Shown: positions 8,357 through 17,738, counted from the stretch's first letter. The stretch: 64,000 bases of DNA from Photobacterium gaetbulicola Gung47 (GCA_000940995.1 CP005974.1:992001-1056000); one strand, 5' to 3'. Notes: a model not told the origin generated them from the letters alone. Numbers and translations: made by a program.

Positions 8357-9061
8357 TTATTTTACAATGGGTTTATCCAGTGCCGTAACGGTCACTACAC
8401 CATTAATAACGGTGAATTTAACATTGTAGTCGAACAGGTGGACGGCATATTCCTTGGTATCGGCTTTGCCTTTTTTATAGGCTGGACGAGGATCCTGCGC
8501 CAGCACTTCGGTGATGACGGCACGCTGGCGTGCCAGTTGTTTCCCCTGGAACTGGCTCTCGGCCTGTTCGGAGAATACCACCGGCAGGGTTGCCGGCTCG
8601 CGGTCGGCGAAGCCGCCATGGGCCTGAGGCAGGCTGTCGGAATAGGGAACGTAAGGTTTGATATCGACAATTGGGGTTCCGTCGACCAAATCCACACCGC
8701 CAAGTTCGATGATGACATCACTACCTTGCTGGCGCACACCGATCAATTCCACCGCTGACATACCGATGCCATTGGGGCGAAAGGTCGCTCGGCTGGCAAA
8801 TACCCCAATACGCTCGTTGCCGCCGAGGCGGGGAGGGCGGACAGTGGGGCGCCATCCTGCCTCGAGGTTCTGGTCGAACAGGAAGAGTAGCCACAGATGG
8901 CTGAACTGCTCCAGCCCGCGAACCGCTTCTAGGGCATTGGCCTCACCTTGCAGGACGATTTCGGAGCGGGCACTCGGAACCAACCCCGGCTGGCGAGGAA
9001 CGGCAAACTTTTCTTTGTAAGGGGAGCGGACAATGCCGATAGGTTCGATTTGGTATGACAT
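8357..9061 (-). CDS. trmO: tRNA (N6-threonylcarbamoyladenosine37-N6)-methyltransferase
   Basis: The 234-residue protein matches E. coli TrmO (YaeB/TsaA, 235 residues): PIGIVRSPYKEKFAVPRQPG at the start, then the RPNGIGMSAVELIG segment and GGVDLVDGTPIVDIKPYVPY. The enzyme methylates t6A37 to m6t6A37 in threonine tRNAs, using SAM bound in a beta-barrel fold. Upstream of proS on the same strand, 160 bases apart, as in E. coli. A clear ribosome site is not visible before the ATG. Confidence 0.93.
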   Translation of the reverse strand: MSYQIEPIGIVRSPYKEKFAVPRQPGLVPSARSEIVLQGEANALEAVRGLEQFSHLWLLFLFDQNLEAGWRPTVRPPRLGGNERIGVFASRATFRPNGIGMSAVELIGVRQQGSDVIIELGGVDLVDGTPIVDIKPYVPYSDSLPQAHGGFADREPATLPVVFSEQAESQFQGKQLARQRAVITEVLAQDPRPAYKKGKADTKEYAVHLFDYNVKFTVINGVVTVTALDKPIVK

Positions 9062-9123
9062 GGCAGTTCAGGTGAGCAATGTGTTATGGGTAATGGCGCA
9101 GAACATAGCATTATGGCGGGGGC

Positions 9124-9152
9124 AAAAAAAGCCCCGGCATGATGGCCGGGGC
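9124..9152 (-). terminator. Terminator after metQ
   Basis: On the minus strand GCCCCGGC, loop CATCAT, GCCGGGGC is followed by T7. It closes the metNIQ transcript before trmO. Confidence 0.88.
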
Positions 9153-9187
9153 GGGATTTGCAGAGGTGGGATCAGGAAAGGAGGATA

Positions 9188-10003
9188 TTACCAGCCTTTA
9201 ACGACGCCACCCTGGAAGATTTCTTTAGCCGCTTCGTACACCACGTCTGACTGGTAAGCCTTGATAAACGTTTGCACGTTTTCAGCGTCAACGTTGTCTT
9301 CACGGGCAACAATCAGGTTTACATATGGCGACTCTTTGTCTTCCACGAACACACCATCACGCTCTGGCGTCAGGTTGATGCTGCTCGCGTACGTGGTGTT
9401 GATGATCGCTAGCTGAACATCGTCCAGAGAACGAGGGAGCTGGGCTGCTTCCAGTTCAACAATTCTCAGGTTGCTTGGATTTTCCACGATATCCAATACG
9501 GTCGCGGTTAGGCCAATGCCATCTTTCAGTTTTAACAGGCCTTGCTGCTGAAGGAGAAGCAAAGAGCGGCCAAGGTTGGTTGGATCATTCGGTACTGCAA
9601 TCTGGTCGCCGTCTTTTAGCTCATCGATAGATTCGATTTTGCTTGAGTAACCGGCAATCGGGTAAACAAAAGTGTTACCGGCAACGGCAAACTTGTAGCC
9701 ACGGTCGGCAATTTGCTGATCAAGGTATGGTTTGTGCTGGAAGGCATTGGCATCGATCGAGCCTTCTTCCAGCGCCGCATTCGGCGATACGTAATCGGTG
9801 AAGGTGATCAGCTCAACATCCAGGCCGTATTTTTCCTTGGCTTCTTTTGCTGCTACTTCAGCCACTTGCTCTTCAGCGCCTGCCATCACCCCAATTTTAA
9901 TTTTGCTGTTATCAACCACTGCGTCCTTCTCGCCACAACCGGTCAGTACCAATGCTGATGCCAGGCCGGCGACGGCGACGAGGTTCTTCAAATTAAAAGC
10001 CAT
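9188..10003 (-). CDS. metQ: Methionine-binding lipoprotein of the MetNIQ importer
   Basis: The 271-residue protein has a lipoprotein signal with lipobox LTGC (lipidated Cys23), followed by the NlpA/MetQ fold. Typical segments are KIGVMAGAEEQVAEVA, DYVSPNAALEEGSIDANAFQH and VPNDPTNLGRSLLLLQ. It is tethered to the inner membrane in the periplasm and hands D- or L-methionine to the MetI permease. TAAGGAG lies ahead of the ATG. Third gene of the metN-metI-metQ operon, 83 bases past metI, with a strong terminator behind. Confidence 0.95.
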   Translation of the reverse strand: MAFNLKNLVAVAGLASALVLTGCGEKDAVVDNSKIKIGVMAGAEEQVAEVAAKEAKEKYGLDVELITFTDYVSPNAALEEGSIDANAFQHKPYLDQQIADRGYKFAVAGNTFVYPIAGYSSKIESIDELKDGDQIAVPNDPTNLGRSLLLLQQQGLLKLKDGIGLTATVLDIVENPSNLRIVELEAAQLPRSLDDVQLAIINTTYASSINLTPERDGVFVEDKESPYVNLIVAREDNVDAENVQTFIKAYQSDVVYEAAKEIFQGGVVKGW

Positions 10004-10086
10004 GTTATATCTCCTTAAAACTGGGGTTTTCCGTAATACTAGATGGAATATGTGTTATCTGTGTTGTTTGTTATCGGTGCTGTCTG

Positions 10087-10773
10087 TTACCTGTGATCGA
10101 AGCGCTTGACCAGGTGGTCGCCGGCTGACTGGATCAGCTGGACCAGGATAACCAGCATCACCACGGTGATCAGCATGACGGTTCCGTCAAAGCGCTGGTA
10201 GCCGTAGCGGATCCCGACGTCACCCAGGCCGCCGCCACCGACGGTCCCGGCCATTGCCGAATAGCTCACCAAGGTAACCAGGGTGATGGTCACCGCGTTG
10301 ATGATGCCCGGCAGGGCTTCTGGCAGCAGGACCTTGCTGATGATCTGGCGTGGGGTTGCTCCCATCGCCTGCGCCGCTTCCACCAGGCCGGTTGGGACTT
10401 CCAGCAGTGCGCCTTCAACTAGGCGGGCAATGAACGGAATGGCTCCCACGGTCAGTGGGACGATAGCGGCAGCGGTACCGATCGAGCTGCCGACCACAAA
10501 TCGGGTAAACGGGATGATCGCGACCAGCAGGATAATAAATGGGATCGAGCGGCCGATATTGGTCACGATCCCCAGCGCTTTGTTGAGCACTGGGTTGGCC
10601 AGCAGGCCGTTGTTTTTGGTCAGGTGCAGGGCAACCCCTACCGGGATCCCGATCAAAAAGCCGATCAGGCCAGAGGCAAAGACCATGACCAGGGTTTGGC
10701 CGAGGGCGTCGATCAGCAGATCAACCAAACGTTCGTTCTGGGTCCACCAGGTGGTAATTGAATCAAGCAACAT
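10087..10773 (-). CDS. metI: Methionine ABC transporter permease
   Basis: The 228-residue protein has five to six membrane helices and the permease coupling segment (EAAQAMGATPRQIISKVLLPEALPGI) that docks on the ATPase. It forms the inner-membrane channel of the MetNI methionine importer. Its ATG lies 11 bases inside the end of metN, so the two are translationally coupled. Confidence 0.95.
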   Translation of the reverse strand: MLLDSITTWWTQNERLVDLLIDALGQTLVMVFASGLIGFLIGIPVGVALHLTKNNGLLANPVLNKALGIVTNIGRSIPFIILLVAIIPFTRFVVGSSIGTAAAIVPLTVGAIPFIARLVEGALLEVPTGLVEAAQAMGATPRQIISKVLLPEALPGIINAVTITLVTLVSYSAMAGTVGGGGLGDVGIRYGYQRFDGTVMLITVVMLVILVQLIQSAGDHLVKRFDHR

Positions 10774-11797
10774 AGCCCAATACCTCTACATTTACTTTGT
10801 GATCGCGAAGGAAGTTAATGGCTTGTTCTGCCGCTTGTTCGGTACCGAAGAATTCGGCCAGCATCAGGCCAAACTTGACGCCGCCGGCGTAATCCATGTC
10901 TGAGCTCAAGATACTGATGTCAATGTTGAACTCGCGAGCCACCTGGGAGATCAGCGGGGCATCGACCGACGCACCGGTAAATTCAAGACGGATCAGCGGG
11001 TAGCTGTTTTCAATGCGGGTTTCAACCATGCGAGCCCGGTAGTCTTCCGGAATGGAAAGATCCAACGTCGAGCGGATGAACTCGCGTGCCAGTTCGGTTT
11101 TCGGGTGGGCGAAGATATCACCGACCGGGCCTTTCTCGACCAGTTCACCGTCTCCGATGATCGCCACTTCCGAGCAGATGCTTTTGACCACATCCATCTC
11201 ATGGGTGATCAGCAAAATAGTCAGGTTGAGCTTGCGGTTGATCTCTTTGAGCAGAGTCAAGATAGACTGGGTCGTTGCCGGGTCAAGGGCGCTGGTGGCT
11301 TCGTCACACAGCAGTACTTTGGGATCGGAGGCCAGTGCTCGGGCAATGGCCACACGCTGCTTCTGGCCGCCACTCAAGTTGGATGGGTAGGACTCGCGCT
11401 TGTCGGCCAAACCGACCAGCTCAAGCAGCTCATCGACCTTGGCTTTGATGGCGGACTTGCTGGTGCCGGCCAGCTCGAGAGGCAGTGCAACGTTGTCGAA
11501 TACGGTACGGGATGACAGCAGGTTGAAGTGCTGGAAAATCATGCCGATTTTGCGACGGGCCTGGGTCAGCTCTTGGTTTGATAGCTGGGTCAGGTCGATG
11601 CCGTCCACAATGACGTGACCGCTGGTTGGGCGTTCAAGCAGGTTAACACAGCGGATCAGGGTACTTTTACCGGCACCGGAAGAACCAATCACCCCGAAAA
11701 TGGTGCCTTGCTCAATGGTCAGGTTGATTTCACGCAGAGCGTGGATCGCCTTGGCCCCTTGATAGAAGACTTTATTGACTCTGTTTATTTCTATCAT
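10763..11797 (-). CDS. metN: Methionine ABC transporter ATP-binding protein
   Basis: The 344-residue protein has Walker A GSSGAGKST (about 38-46), signature LSGGQKQRVAIARAL, Walker B VLLCDEATSALD and the H-loop ITHEMD. The last 80 residues form the NIL/ACT-like domain through which methionine inhibits MetNI transport. ATG at 11797 gives the E. coli length (343); a TTG four codons further up is less likely. First gene of the operon, under a tandem MetJ operator and a sigma70-type promoter at 11939-11967. Confidence 0.95.
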   Translation of the reverse strand: MIEINRVNKVFYQGAKAIHALREINLTIEQGTIFGVIGSSGAGKSTLIRCVNLLERPTSGHVIVDGIDLTQLSNQELTQARRKIGMIFQHFNLLSSRTVFDNVALPLELAGTSKSAIKAKVDELLELVGLADKRESYPSNLSGGQKQRVAIARALASDPKVLLCDEATSALDPATTQSILTLLKEINRKLNLTILLITHEMDVVKSICSEVAIIGDGELVEKGPVGDIFAHPKTELAREFIRSTLDLSIPEDYRARMVETRIENSYPLIRLEFTGASVDAPLISQVAREFNIDISILSSDMDYAGGVKFGLMLAEFFGTEQAAEQAINFLRDHKVNVEVLGYVA

Positions 11798-11938
11798 CGT
11801 ATTTCCCAAATCCTATACCGTGTTGATGACGGGCACGCCCATCAATGGCTGCGACCGGTATATTGTTATGTTGTGTGTTGCATTTGCATTATTTTCTTGA
11901 TGCGAGAGCTCTGTCTGCCAATTGCATCTATGGCTTTG

Positions 11939-11967
11939 ATGCTATGGGCTAACATAAATGAAGTCAA
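11939..11967 (-). promoter_or_regulatory. Putative sigma70 promoter of metNIQ
   Basis: On the minus strand TTGACT (-35) and TAGCAT (-10) are 17 bases apart, giving a start near 11931 and a leader of about 130 bases. The -35 hexamer abuts the MetJ box array, so bound repressor would block polymerase. Confidence 0.55.
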
Positions 11968-11968
11968 T

Positions 11969-12000
11969 AGATATTTTTACGTCTGGACGTCTAAATGTCT
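11969..12000. promoter_or_regulatory. MetJ operator: four tandem met boxes
   Basis: Four consecutive 8-base units compare with the met box consensus AGACGTCT. The unit at 11985-11992 is GGACGTCT (7/8), its neighbours at 11977 and 11993 match 6/8, and the outer unit at 11969 matches 5/8. MetJ with S-adenosylmethionine binds such head-to-tail arrays cooperatively. The array lies between divergent metN and gmhB, next to the metN promoter. Confidence 0.8.
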
Positions 12001-12131
12001 TTATAGCCATGGTGAGGGTAAGGCTTTTTTGTTTGCTTTGGCGACAGGGCCTTAGAGAAACAGGTGAATCCCATTGCTAGCCGTGCCATAATTTGGGGCA
12101 TAACGAATACAGCGAGACAGAGGGCTGACGC

Positions 12132-12686
12132 TTGGCCAAACCAGCAGTTTTTATTGACCGTGATGGCGTGATTAACATCGATCACGGCTACGTGCATACC
12201 ACCGACGATTTTGAATATGTCGAGGGGGTGTTTGAAGCCTGTAAGAAACTTAAGGCGATGGGGTATATGTTGGTGTTGGTGACCAACCAGGCCGGTATTG
12301 CCCGAGGTATGTACACCGAAGATGAGTTCTTGACCCTGACCGAGTGGATGGACTGGAACTTTGTTGATAATGGCGTGGAGTTCGATGGTATTTATTACTG
12401 TCCGCACCACCCGACGGAGGGGAAAGGCGATTATCTTCAGGATTGCAACTGCCGCAAACCAAAGCCAGGTATGTTTATCTCAGCCCGTGACTTCCTCAAG
12501 ATTGATATGGCCAGCTCGGTGATGATCGGTGATAAGGCCGATGACATAAAAGCGGCCGAGGCAGCCGAAGTCGGCACCAAAATCCTGGTGCGTACTGGCA
12601 AGCCAGTCACCACCGAAGGTGAACAACTGGCTGACGCCGTACTCGACAGCGTGGCCGATGTGCCAGCTTGGCTGGCAGCACAATAA
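12132..12686 (+). CDS. gmhB: D-glycero-beta-D-manno-heptose 1,7-bisphosphate 7-phosphatase
   Basis: The 184-residue HAD-family phosphatase has the nucleophile motif DRDG at residues 9-12, VTNQAGIARG, and GDKADD near the end. The zinc-binding cluster is visible in CPHHP and CNCRKP. It removes the 7-phosphate in the ADP-heptose pathway that feeds the LPS inner core; gmhA of the same pathway lies at 37596. The start is TTG: the family N-terminus MAKPAVFIDRDG begins exactly there and no ATG is available. Divergent from metNIQ, as in E. coli. Confidence 0.92.
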   Translation: MAKPAVFIDRDGVINIDHGYVHTTDDFEYVEGVFEACKKLKAMGYMLVLVTNQAGIARGMYTEDEFLTLTEWMDWNFVDNGVEFDGIYYCPHHPTEGKGDYLQDCNCRKPKPGMFISARDFLKIDMASSVMIGDKADDIKAAEAAEVGTKILVRTGKPVTTEGEQLADAVLDSVADVPAWLAAQ

Positions 12687-12710
12687 TCCTGCACCTATCC
12701 TCTTGTTACC

Positions 12711-12743
12711 AAGGCCGCATTCGCGGCCTTTGTTTTATTTTTT
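12711..12743 (+). terminator. Terminator after gmhB
   Basis: Perfect 8-bp stem AAGGCCGC / GCGGCCTT with loop ATTC, followed by a T-rich tract. Confidence 0.85.
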
Positions 12744-12884
12744 CATGTCAAAGCTCTACCTCTCTCTGATTGTTAATATAAAGTTAATATGAGCGTGGCG
12801 TTTTCGAGCTGGTTTCCTGCCTCGTGTGAATAGATGCCAGTGGGAATGGCGCATCGTGCCTGTTTGACATGGAGCCGTTAAAAC

Positions 12885-13910
12885 ATGCTGTCATATTTTC
12901 TACGTCGGCTGGTATTGGTCGTCCCGACGTTTCTGGGGATCACTATCCTGATTTTCACCATCACCCGGTTTGTTCCCGGAGGGCCGGTGGAGCGCATGCT
13001 GGCCAATATGCAGGCGCAAGGTGATGGTGTGGCTGCCACGGCTTCTGCCGGAGGCAACTCTGCATTGTCTGAAGATCAAATTGCCGAGCTCAATGCCTTC
13101 TACGGCCTGGATAAGCCGGTACTGGAAGCTTATACCGAATGGCTTGGTAAGCTGATGGTCTTGGATTTTGGCGAATCAACCCGCTATTACGAGCCGGTTG
13201 CCGAGATGATTGCCGAGCGACTACCCATCTCCTTGTTCTATGGCGGCATGACGTTCTTCATCAGCTATTTTATTTCGATACCTCTGGGTTACTACAAGGC
13301 TCTCAAACATGGCTCGGTGTTTGATTCGGGCTCCTCGATCCTAATTTTTATCGGCTATGCCTTGCCCGGCTATGTGGTCGGTGTCCTGCTGATCACCTTA
13401 TTCAGTTATCACCTGGAATGGTTCCCGATGGGCGGCTTCGTCGGTGAGGACTTCGATGACCACGGTAGTTTTTTCGAGCGGGCCAAGGACGTAATGTGGC
13501 ATGCGGTGCTACCGCTGATCTGCTATTTGATCGGCGATTTCGCCACCCTGACGATGACGATGAAAAATAACCTGATGGAAAACTTGTCATCGGACTATAT
13601 CCGCACGGCGATAGCCAAAGGGTTGCCGTTTAAAAAAGCGGTTCGCAAGCATGCCCTGCGCAATAGCTTGATCCCTATCGCCAGCCACTTTGGCAATTCG
13701 CTGTTGTTTTTCATGACCGGCTCGTTCTTGATTGAGGTGATTTTCAATATCGACGGGATTGGTCTGCTTGGGTACGAGTCGATTATCGAGCGGGATTACC
13801 CGGTTGTGATGGGGATCGTGGCGATCAATGCGGCCATGCTGATGCTGGGCAATATTATCTCGGACATCTGTGTGGCGCTGGTCGATCCCAGAGTGAGATT
13901 CGGAGCCTGA
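12885..13910 (+). CDS. Yej-type peptide ABC transporter permease (YejB-like)
   Basis: The 341-residue membrane protein resembles E. coli YejB from end to end: MLSYFLRRL start, FVPGGPVERML after the first helix, IPLGYYKALKHGS, and a C-terminal GLLGYESIIERDYPVVMG with LVDPRVRF. About six membrane helices and a periplasmic loop between helices 1 and 2 fit the DppB/OppB permease fold. With the next gene it would form the inner-membrane channel for peptides. First gene of a five-gene operon (permease, permease, binding protein, two ATPases). GGAG lies ten bases before ATG. Confidence 0.88.
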   Translation: MLSYFLRRLVLVVPTFLGITILIFTITRFVPGGPVERMLANMQAQGDGVAATASAGGNSALSEDQIAELNAFYGLDKPVLEAYTEWLGKLMVLDFGESTRYYEPVAEMIAERLPISLFYGGMTFFISYFISIPLGYYKALKHGSVFDSGSSILIFIGYALPGYVVGVLLITLFSYHLEWFPMGGFVGEDFDDHGSFFERAKDVMWHAVLPLICYLIGDFATLTMTMKNNLMENLSSDYIRTAIAKGLPFKKAVRKHALRNSLIPIASHFGNSLLFFMTGSFLIEVIFNIDGIGLLGYESIIERDYPVVMGIVAINAAMLMLGNIISDICVALVDPRVRFGA

Positions 13911-13912
13911 TC

Positions 13913-14956
13913 ATGTTGACGCTAAATCCTCTGACACGGAAAAAGATCAAGCGCTTTAAACAAATCAAGCGGGGTTATTGGTCCTTTCTCTTGTTGTTAG
14001 CGTTGCTGCTGTTGTCGTTGTTTGCCGAGTTGCTGATAAACAGCAAAGCGCTGGTGGTGAAATACGACGGGCAATACAGTTTCCCGGTATTGTCGGCGGT
14101 GCGTTTGGGGAGCGAGTTTGGCCAAGCCACTACAGGGGAGGCCGATTACCGGCAGCTGCAACAGAGCTTGGCCCAGCAAGGCGGGGACAACTTTGTCATT
14201 ATGCCATTGGTGCCCTGGAATCCTTATGAGCAGGATTTTTCGGGTGACTTCCCGCCGACGCCACCGAGCCATGTGGACAAGCACTACCTCGGAACGGATG
14301 TGATAGGGCGGGATATCCTGGCCCGCTTGGTCTACGGGTTTCGGACCGCCATGGGGTTTGCCCTGATCACCATGGCTGTTTCCTATGCGATAGGGACTGT
14401 TGTCGGGTGTGCGATGGGTTATTTTGGTGGCAAATTTGATTTGTTTGTCCAACGCTTCATAGAGGTATGGTCGATGGTGCCTTTTCTCTATGTGATTATG
14501 ATCTTGGTGTCGATCACCCAGCCGACCTTTGCCTTGTTTGTCGCGATTAACGTGTTGTTTGGCTGGATGGGGATGACCTGGTATATGCGGACCATGACCT
14601 ACAAGGAGTCGGCCCGGGAGTATGTGATGGCGGCCAAGGCGCTGGGGGCATCGACCTTGCGAATCGTGTTCCACCATATTTTACCCAATACCATGGTTAT
14701 GATCGTTACCTTGGCGCCTTTTACCATCGCCGCCAATATCACCGCGTTGACAGCCTTGGACTACTTGGGGCTGGGCTTGATGCCGCCGACGCCGAGTTGG
14801 GGGGAGCTGCTTCAGCAGGGGAAGTCGAACTTGGACTCACCATGGATTGTGGCTTCGGTGGTCAGTGCGATTGTACTGGTCTTGGTGATGGTGACCTTCA
14901 TTGGCGAAGCGATCCGGGCTGCCTTTGATCCCAAGCAGTTTACCCGTTATGTCTAG
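13913..14956 (+). CDS. Yej-type peptide ABC transporter permease (YejE-like)
   Basis: The 347-residue protein resembles E. coli YejE: KIKRFKQIKRGYWSFLLLLA at the start, FAELLINSKALVVKYDGQYSFPVL after helix 1, then HYLGTDVIGRDILARLVYG and the coupling segment AAKALGASTLRIVFHHILPN. It is the second channel subunit (DppC/OppC type). It starts two bases after the stop of the first permease, with CGGAG upstream, so the two are tightly coupled. Confidence 0.88.
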   Translation: MLTLNPLTRKKIKRFKQIKRGYWSFLLLLALLLLSLFAELLINSKALVVKYDGQYSFPVLSAVRLGSEFGQATTGEADYRQLQQSLAQQGGDNFVIMPLVPWNPYEQDFSGDFPPTPPSHVDKHYLGTDVIGRDILARLVYGFRTAMGFALITMAVSYAIGTVVGCAMGYFGGKFDLFVQRFIEVWSMVPFLYVIMILVSITQPTFALFVAINVLFGWMGMTWYMRTMTYKESAREYVMAAKALGASTLRIVFHHILPNTMVMIVTLAPFTIAANITALTALDYLGLGLMPPTPSWGELLQQGKSNLDSPWIVASVVSAIVLVLVMVTFIGEAIRAAFDPKQFTRYV

Positions 14957-14992
14957 CGACGTTTGCCGATGTGGAAAATAAGGATATTGCAA

Positions 14993-16828
14993 ATGAAAAA
15001 GCATTTTAACTGTTCTGCTATCGCGATAATGGTTCTGTCCTGCAATACCGTGTTTGCTGCAGCGTTGCCATCCGGTGTGCAATGGCATTCAAACATGGAT
15101 GAGCCACTCTTTGCCTCTCCCGAAGCCCAGTTTGGCGGGACGCTAAGAACCTACCTGGCCAGCTTTCCGCAGACTTTGCGCAGTGTCGGTCCGGATTCAA
15201 ACTCCGGGTTGCGCCACTATTTTATGGATGGGGTCCCCAAGCTGGCAGCCCGTCATCCCAATACTGGCAACTGGATCCCCCAGCTCGCGACCGCATGGGC
15301 GTTTGGTGATGACAACCAGACGGTGTATTTCAAGCTAGATCCCAAGGCCCGCTGGTCCGATGGCGAGAAAGTAACCGCCGACGATTACCTGTTCATGCTT
15401 AGCTATTACCGCTCCAAGGATATTGTCTCGCCGTGGTACAACGATTTCTTTACTAACAAGATTGAATCTGTTGTTAAGTTTGATGACTACACCATTGCGG
15501 TGAGGTCGGCGATAAAAATGACCGATGATGAGCTGATGCTGCAAATCAACTTACCGAGTAATGGCTTGCAGCCCCGGCCTGAGCATTTTTTCAAACCGAA
15601 GAAAGACGCTAACAATGACGGCATCGACGATGATTTTGTCCGCCGCTATAACTTCAAGAGTGAGCCGACCACCGGCCCGTACTACATGGATAAGGTTAAG
15701 AAAGGCAAAAGCGTGACCTTCAGACATGTCGGCAAGGATTGGTGGGGCTACAGCAACCGCTACTACCGGCATCGCTACAATGTGGAGAAAGTCCGCTTCA
15801 CGGTGATTCGGGATAACGACATTGCCCGCAAGCATTTCGAAAAAGGCAATCTGGATACTTTCGGTTTGGTTCTGCCTAGCCTGTGGCATGAAAAGGCCAA
15901 TTCCAAGCCATACCAGAATGGCTACATCCATAAGTTTTGGGGCTACAACCAGGTGGTTCAGGGAGCCGGTGGACTGTGGATCAATACGGCCCAGCCGCTA
16001 CTTGATGAGCGCAATATTCGCGCCGGAGTCACCTACGCCACCGATTTCGACGGCATGATAGCCAATGTGCTCCGGGGCGATTATGCCCGCAAGCCTCATG
16101 GGATGGGGTTTGGCCATGGCGGGTACGATCGCAGTGATAATACGCCGCCGGCCTTCAACCCCCAGTTGGCGGCGGAGTATTTTTCCCAAGCCGGGTTCGA
16201 CAAGATTGGTGCCGATGGGATCCGGGTCAATAGCGAGGGGCAGCGCCTGAGCTTTGCCATTACCTATGGTTTCCAGCCCCATACTCCACGTATTGCCTAT
16301 CTAAAGGAGCAGGCCAAACAGGCCGGCCTTGAGTTTACCCTCAACCTGGTCGATGGCTCCTCGGCTTTTAAGTACGTGCTCGAAAAAAAACATGATCTGG
16401 CGTTTATCAATATGAGCGGCGGTGAGATCCCCGCTTATTGGGAGTACCTCCACTCGGTCAATGCCAAACCACAGACCAATAACCATACCAATTTCCGTTC
16501 AGCAACAATGGACCGATTGATCGACAGCTATGACAGGGAGTTTGACCTCAAAAAGAAACAGGCCATTTCCCATCAGATCCAGAAAATAGTTTCCGACGAG
16601 TATCTTATTGTGCCGGGTTACATGGTGCCCTATACCCGTGAAGGCTACTGGCGCTGGATCAAGTATCCGACCCCAGCCATGACCAAGCATACCGAAGTGA
16701 TGTTTTCGGTCGTTGATTTGGCGACCTTCTGGATTGACCAGCAGGAGAAGGAAGCCACCCTTGCGGCAATGAAAAAGGGCAAGACCTTTGCACCGGTCAC
16801 TGTGATTGATGATACCTATAAGCTGTAA
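14993..16828 (+). CDS. Yej-type periplasmic peptide-binding protein (YejA-like, SBP family 5)
   Basis: The 611-residue protein has a Sec signal peptide (MKKHFNCSAIAIMVLSCN, cleavage after FAA expected) and the extracellular solute-binding family 5 fold. Segments such as PEAQFGGTLRTYLASFPQTL, LATAWAFGDD, RWSDGEKVTADDYLF and STGPYY-like EPTTGPYYMDKVKKG are seen. The long form (about 600 residues) is typical of YejA rather than OppA/DppA. AAGGA is eight bases before the ATG; a TTG ten codons upstream is rejected. It delivers ligand to the two permeases encoded just upstream. Ligand is unknown; YejA in E. coli binds peptides including microcin C. Confidence 0.88.
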   Translation: MKKHFNCSAIAIMVLSCNTVFAAALPSGVQWHSNMDEPLFASPEAQFGGTLRTYLASFPQTLRSVGPDSNSGLRHYFMDGVPKLAARHPNTGNWIPQLATAWAFGDDNQTVYFKLDPKARWSDGEKVTADDYLFMLSYYRSKDIVSPWYNDFFTNKIESVVKFDDYTIAVRSAIKMTDDELMLQINLPSNGLQPRPEHFFKPKKDANNDGIDDDFVRRYNFKSEPTTGPYYMDKVKKGKSVTFRHVGKDWWGYSNRYYRHRYNVEKVRFTVIRDNDIARKHFEKGNLDTFGLVLPSLWHEKANSKPYQNGYIHKFWGYNQVVQGAGGLWINTAQPLLDERNIRAGVTYATDFDGMIANVLRGDYARKPHGMGFGHGGYDRSDNTPPAFNPQLAAEYFSQAGFDKIGADGIRVNSEGQRLSFAITYGFQPHTPRIAYLKEQAKQAGLEFTLNLVDGSSAFKYVLEKKHDLAFINMSGGEIPAYWEYLHSVNAKPQTNNHTNFRSATMDRLIDSYDREFDLKKKQAISHQIQKIVSDEYLIVPGYMVPYTREGYWRWIKYPTPAMTKHTEVMFSVVDLATFWIDQQEKEATLAAMKKGKTFAPVTVIDDTYKL

Positions 16829-16839
16829 GGTCGGCTGCG

Positions 16840-17706
16840 ATGAATGATGTCATATTGAGCGTGCGCAATTTGCAGACTGAGTTTGCCACCGATGACGGGG
16901 TGGTAAAAGTTCTTCATGGCGTCAGTTTTGACGTCCATAAAGGGCGAACCCTTGGTATCGTCGGAGAGTCGGGATGTGGCAAGAGCGTAACGGCGATGTC
17001 GATAATGGGCCTGTTGCCCAAGCCCTATGGCCGGGTAGTCGGCGGGCAGATCCTATACCGAGGGACAGATCTGGTGGCGCTGCCTCCGGAGCAGATGTAT
17101 GCCATGCGGGGCAACAGGATCTCGATGGTGTTCCAAGATCCGATGACGGCGCTCAACCCCGTCCAGTCGAACGGTCAGCAGATCAACGAAGTACTGCAAC
17201 TGCACCGCCCAGAATTGAGCAAGAGGGAAAGAGGTCAATATGCTCTTGAAATGCTCAATAAGGTTAAGATCCCTATGCCGGAGAAGCGGCTGTGGGAGTA
17301 TCCGCACAATTTGTCGGGGGGCATGCGCCAGCGTGTCATGATAGCTATGGCGCTGGCGTGCAAACCAGACATACTTATTTGTGATGAACCAACAACCGCG
17401 CTGGATGTGACTGTGCAGGCCTCAATTCTTGAGTTGATTGATGAGCTTCAGCAGCAAACGGGTATGTCGGTACTCTTCATTACCCATGATCTCGGCGTCA
17501 TCGCTGAAATCTGTGACGATGTCGCGGTGATGTATGGGGGAAAGGTGGTGGAGTACGCCGACATCTTCGATTTGTTTGATACGCCCCAGCACCCTTACAC
17601 CGAACGTTTGTTGGCTTTGATACCGAAATTGGATGATGAGCCCAAGCAGGCTATCGAGATAAAACCGGTAGATATTGCTTTGTTCCCACCAGAGCACGAC
17701 GGGTAA
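16840..17706 (+). CDS. Peptide ABC transporter ATPase (OppD/DppD type)
   Basis: The 288-residue protein has Walker A GESGCGKS, signature LSGGMRQRV, Walker B ILICDEPTTALD, an H-loop ITHDLG and a shortened oligopeptide-transporter C-terminal extension (HPYTERLLALIPKLD). It powers the YejBE-like channel together with the next gene. In E. coli these two ATPases are fused as YejF; here they are separate polypeptides. It starts 11 bases after the binding-protein gene. Confidence 0.9.
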   Translation: MNDVILSVRNLQTEFATDDGVVKVLHGVSFDVHKGRTLGIVGESGCGKSVTAMSIMGLLPKPYGRVVGGQILYRGTDLVALPPEQMYAMRGNRISMVFQDPMTALNPVQSNGQQINEVLQLHRPELSKRERGQYALEMLNKVKIPMPEKRLWEYPHNLSGGMRQRVMIAMALACKPDILICDEPTTALDVTVQASILELIDELQQQTGMSVLFITHDLGVIAEICDDVAVMYGGKVVEYADIFDLFDTPQHPYTERLLALIPKLDDEPKQAIEIKPVDIALFPPEHDG

Positions 17707-17738
17707 GAAAGGGGGGCGGAGTGGTAAAGGAAGGGTGT

